NCBI GenBank assembly: GCA_031269165.1
Contig: JAISZQ010000248.1
Span: 1-42,129 of the forward strand
Direction of reading: 5' to 3'
DNA: 42,129 nt
Source: Spirochaetaceae bacterium
GTDB lineage: Bacteria; Spirochaetota; Spirochaetia; Treponematales; Breznakiellaceae
The notes under the pieces were generated by a model. That model was not told where the DNA came from and did no database searches. It was given only the letters and a program-made list of their open reading frames with translations. Below, piece by piece: positions 38,775-42,129 of this stretch (the first letter of the stretch is position 1; every line of letters begins with the position of its first letter). The position numbers and the translations under genes are program-made.

Positions 38775-38854
38775 TCGTCATTGCGAGCGTAGCGAAGCAA
38801 TCCAGTAAGAGATCCCCCTCGCCTGGATTGCTTCACCCTGCGGGTTCGCAATGA
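38775..38854. repeat. CGTCATTGCGAG repeat, copy 4
   Basis: cgtcattgcgagcgtagcgaagcaatccag...ctggattgcttcaccctgcgggttcgcaatgac. Confidence 0.8.
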
Positions 38855-38868
38855 CACCTCTTACCTTA

Positions 38869-40023
38869 TCACAGCGCGTCCCGATAAATCTGCTTGATCT
38901 CTTCCAGGCCGAACACGACCGGGTGATTTGCGATGCCCGCCGCCGAAACTTTCAGCGCGTTTTCCGCAAGCCAGTCAACGTCCTCGCTCTTAATGCCCTG
39001 TTCGCCAAGCGTCATTACCAAGTCTATCTCTTGCAAAAACCGCTTGATCGAGGCCGTACAGTCCTTCTCGTTCTTGCCGCCCAGACAGCGCGAGATCACC
39101 GCGTACTTTTCACGCGCACGCGCACTTGTGCCCGCGCCGATACCGGCAATCGTCCGGTCGGTGATGACCGGCGTAAGCGCGGCCAGCCCTCGGCCGTGCT
39201 GGATGTTGCGGATGCCCGAAGGCGGATGCTCGATGCCGTGCGGCGCGGTAACCCCGGCGACGCCTATGACCATGCCGCCCAGCGTGCTTGCCCAGGTAAC
39301 GTTTTCCCACGCCTCGCCGTCGCCCGTTCCCCGGTAGAGCGGGATAAGGTTTTCGCTCACGAGGCGCATCCCTTCCAACGCCATGATGTCGGTGAGCGGG
39401 GTGGCCGCCGCCGAGATGTAGGCTTCCATCGCGTGGCAGAGCGCGTCAAACCCGACGCTTGCCAGCACGGACCGGGGCATCGTCTTCATCAGTTCCGGGT
39501 CGATGATCGACAGTTTGGCAATGATCATGGGGCCGCGCAACGATTTCTTGTCGCCGGTCTTGGGATCGGTGATGACCGCGAACCCGTTCCCCTCGCTGCC
39601 GGTACCGCAGGTTGTCGGCACAAGGATGATGGGCAGGGCCTCGGTGGAGACCGTGCGCCCATACACATAGTCCATCAGGTCGCCTGAATTTTTCGCCATG
39701 AACGCGGATGCTTTGGCCGCATCCATCATGGAACCGCCGCCCAGCCCGATGACAAGACCGGCCTTTTCCGCTTTGACGAGGGCGGTACACTCAGAAATCG
39801 CGTCCGTCGTGGGGTTGGGTGCAACCTTGTCATAGACCGCGCTTTCCACACCGGCCTTTTCGAGCAACGAGAGCACCCGGTCGAGCAGTCCCGATTTTTT
39901 CGTGCTGCCCCGGCCCGTTACGATGACGGCTTTCCTGCTGTACGCCGCCGCCCGCACGCCGATTTCTTCAATAACGCCGTTGCCAAACAGCAGGTTGACC
40001 GGCAAATGAAACGCAAACTTCAT
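38869..40023 (-). CDS. Iron-containing alcohol dehydrogenase
   Basis: LGGGSMMDAAKASA, PTTCGTGSEGNGFAVITD, GFDALCHAMEAYIS, APHGIEHPPSG metal-site histidines. Confidence 0.94.
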   Translation of the reverse strand: MKFAFHLPVNLLFGNGVIEEIGVRAAAYSRKAVIVTGRGSTKKSGLLDRVLSLLEKAGVESAVYDKVAPNPTTDAISECTALVKAEKAGLVIGLGGGSMMDAAKASAFMAKNSGDLMDYVYGRTVSTEALPIILVPTTCGTGSEGNGFAVITDPKTGDKKSLRGPMIIAKLSIIDPELMKTMPRSVLASVGFDALCHAMEAYISAAATPLTDIMALEGMRLVSENLIPLYRGTGDGEAWENVTWASTLGGMVIGVAGVTAPHGIEHPPSGIRNIQHGRGLAALTPVITDRTIAGIGAGTSARAREKYAVISRCLGGKNEKDCTASIKRFLQEIDLVMTLGEQGIKSEDVDWLAENALKVSAAGIANHPVVFGLEEIKQIYRDAL

Positions 40024-40092
40024 ACTTATTTCTCCTCATACTTTTTTTAGTAACTATTCAGCCGCCTGCTACCGGAAACCAAGCCGCCACCG

Positions 40093-40339
40093 GGAAGGGG
40101 GCGTTGCGGGGGCTCCCCCTACAGTCCTCAACATCCTGTTTCGGACTTCCGGGCCGGGGTGCGCTCTATTTTGCGTCCATCCGTGGACGCTTGGGACACA
40201 CCCACAAAACCATACACCGTATGGTTTTGTCCGCTGAGGGGGGTAGCGGAGGACGGCGCAAACACACAAGCCCGGCTTGTGTGTTTGTGCTGTCCGTAGC
40301 GAGGGGGGAGACACGGCAACCTGTTGCCGTCCCCCCACC
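40093..40339. repeat. Modular palindrome-cassette repeat, copy D (inverted relative to C)
   Basis: The reverse complement carries the same modules as copy C; about 135 bp (40097-40232) is nearly identical to 37068-37203. Confidence 0.8.
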
Positions 40340-40349
40340 TGAATAGGTA

Positions 40350-41762
40350 TCATGCTTTGTTTCTATACTTGATGGGCTGCCAGATACCCGGCGCCTCACC
40401 GAACTGATCTCCGTATTTTATCTTGGCATAAACGCCCATCACAAGCCCCAGCCCGGTCGCGATGAGGAATATGACCACCTCCTGCGGGGTAAGACCGGCG
40501 GGCATTCCGGGGATGTAGAGGATAAACATGAACACCGTCATCGCGATGGCAATAACGCCGACCAGAAGCCCGCAACGCACCTTGTAGGGCCGTTCCATGT
40601 CCGGCTCGGTGAACCGGAGGATAACATAAGAGGCCGCGACAAGCATATACGCGATAACCGTCGCCGCGCTTCCCGCGTCAACCAGCCACACCAGCATTCG
40701 CCGCCCAAAGAAGGGCGCGATGAAGCAGATTGCCCCGATGAGGATAACGGCCCGTGTCGGCGTTTTGTATTTCGGGTGAATCGAGCCCAAGAAGGCGGGT
40801 AGCATCTTGGCCTCGGCCATCGCGTAGATAGCGCGGCTCCCGCCGACAAAGAACGAGTTCCAACTGGTGATAATGCCCGCCATACCGCCGATGATCAGCA
40901 CGTTTGCCGCCGCCTGAGAGTTAAAAAACGCCTTCTTCATCGCGTCCGCTGTCGCCAAAGAGGATGCGCCGAGGTCGTCTTTGGTCATTATCAAGGAAAC
41001 CGCGATAATGATCATCACATAAAAGACCACCGCCATCAAAATAGAAAGGATGAGGAGGCCGCCGATCTTCTTTGCCGGAATGTCGATCTCTTCCGCCGCT
41101 TGCGGGATCACGTCGAAGCCGACAAACATAAACGGCGTCATAACCGCCACGCCCATGATGCCCTTTATTCCGTTGTCAAAGAGCGGCTCCATCGTTGCGG
41201 TGTCACCATTGACCGCTGAGGCCGCGACGAGAATGATGCCGACTCCCGCAATCACGAAGGTGAGGATCGTGTTGAAAATCGCCGCCGGTTTGATGCCGAT
41301 ATAGTTGAGCACCGTGATAGCCACGGACAGCACCAGCCCGACAATCATCCACGAGAGATAGACATCGAATCCCGCGACCGTATACAGGTACCCCTTCATA
41401 AATCCGGGAAACAGATACTGTACGACCGTCGGAAACGCGCAGGCCTCAAACGCGGCGACGCCGATGTACGCCACAATGATTGCCCACGTACAGACGAAAG
41501 AACCTGTCTTGCCGATCGCCCGCATCGAAAAAACGTGTTCGCCGCCGCACTTGGGCATGGCCACCGTCAATTCGGCGTAGGTCAACCCGACAAACAAGAC
41601 GAGAACGCCGCCGATCACAAACGCCAGCACCGCGCCCAGCGTCCCCGCCGTTGTGATCCAGTCACCCGTGAGAATGACCCAGCTCCAGCCGATCATCGCG
41701 CCGAAGGCGAGGGCAAAGACCTCTTTCTTGTTCAAAACCTTCTTAAAATGAGATTCTTCCAT
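40350..41762 (-). CDS. APC-family amino acid permease
   Basis: VFALAFGAMIGWSWVILTGDWITTAGTLGAVLAFVIGG; 12 or more TM segments. Confidence 0.92.
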   Translation of the reverse strand: MEESHFKKVLNKKEVFALAFGAMIGWSWVILTGDWITTAGTLGAVLAFVIGGVLVLFVGLTYAELTVAMPKCGGEHVFSMRAIGKTGSFVCTWAIIVAYIGVAAFEACAFPTVVQYLFPGFMKGYLYTVAGFDVYLSWMIVGLVLSVAITVLNYIGIKPAAIFNTILTFVIAGVGIILVAASAVNGDTATMEPLFDNGIKGIMGVAVMTPFMFVGFDVIPQAAEEIDIPAKKIGGLLILSILMAVVFYVMIIIAVSLIMTKDDLGASSLATADAMKKAFFNSQAAANVLIIGGMAGIITSWNSFFVGGSRAIYAMAEAKMLPAFLGSIHPKYKTPTRAVILIGAICFIAPFFGRRMLVWLVDAGSAATVIAYMLVAASYVILRFTEPDMERPYKVRCGLLVGVIAIAMTVFMFILYIPGMPAGLTPQEVVIFLIATGLGLVMGVYAKIKYGDQFGEAPGIWQPIKYRNKA

Positions 41763-41828
41763 AATATCACCCCTTTTTCCCGAGGCGTTTCCCCTCTGTT
41801 GGGAACGCCTTCATGGTTTGTTTCGCTT

Positions 41829-41857
41829 ATAATACCACGCATACAAAAAAGTGTCAA
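41829..41857 (-). promoter_or_regulatory. Sigma-70 promoter for the APC permease
   Basis: Minus strand TTGACA, 17 bp, TATTAT, about 65 bp upstream of the ATG. Confidence 0.7.
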
Positions 41858-42013
41858 GAGAAAACCATCAATTTTGAAGGATTTTTTTCATTTTTTATAT
41901 TATTTTACGTAGGCGAATGATAATTATTCGTTTCTATAATAAATTACGTATATGTAGTTTTGTTGTGTTGCAAAAAAACGAGCGGGCTGCTTAGAGTCTG
42001 TTCAACAACCCAG

Positions 42014-42129
42014 CAAAAGGGGGAACGGCAACAGGTTGCCGCGTCTCCCCCTTCGCTCCGGTCTTCGCCCTCCGCTATCCCCCTCTACGGGGACAAAACC
42101 ATGCGGTGCATGGTTTTGTGGGCGTACCC
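42014..42129. repeat. Modular palindrome-cassette repeat, copy E (cut by window end)
   Basis: aaaagggggaacggcaacaggttgccgcgtctccccct ... ggggacaaaaccatgcggtgcatggttttgtggg. Confidence 0.8.

Noticed and set aside
1-42129. tRNA or rRNA genes
   Set aside because: No convincing tRNA cloverleaf or rRNA signature was recognised by eye; a tRNAscan run would be needed to be certain.

Overview
The window is a roughly 42 kb chromosomal segment. Gene content (fliW-csrA, mreBCD-pbp2-rodA, dnaG-rpoD, Rpn-type nuclease genes with EGxxEG tails) suggests a Treponema-like spirochaete, but the taxon is inferred. About 30 convincing genes are present: a YifB/ComM ATPase, an Rpn/PD-(D/E)XK nuclease, an exported ankyrin-repeat protein, an Mbeg1-like hydrolase, efp, fliW-csrA, a PfkB kinase divergent from a sugar operon (SBP-ABC-permease-ROK-class II aldolase-PFK-RpiR), pgsA, hicAB, rodA/mrdA/mreDCB, a TPR protein, rnpB (minus strand), a zinc-ribbon protein, rpoD, dnaG, and an aminotransferase/Fe-ADH/APC permease cluster. 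The most interesting signals: (1) an Rpn nuclease gene whose 3' segment carries a strong internal Shine-Dalgarno/ATG and has been duplicated twice downstream as free-standing mini-ORFs, like an amplified intragenic antitoxin; (2) a family of modular intergenic repeats with conserved G/C-rich arms and exchangeable palindromes, with one compensatory base-pair change between copies; (3) a MITE-like element with 15-bp terminal inverted repeats; (4) several other dispersed palindromes, including a TACAT-N4-ATGTA dyad confined to AT-rich intergenic patches; (5) a hicA gene that appears leaderless; (6) a divergent PFK with altered substrate-site residues in a sugar operon. All calls come from reading the sequence; no searches were run.
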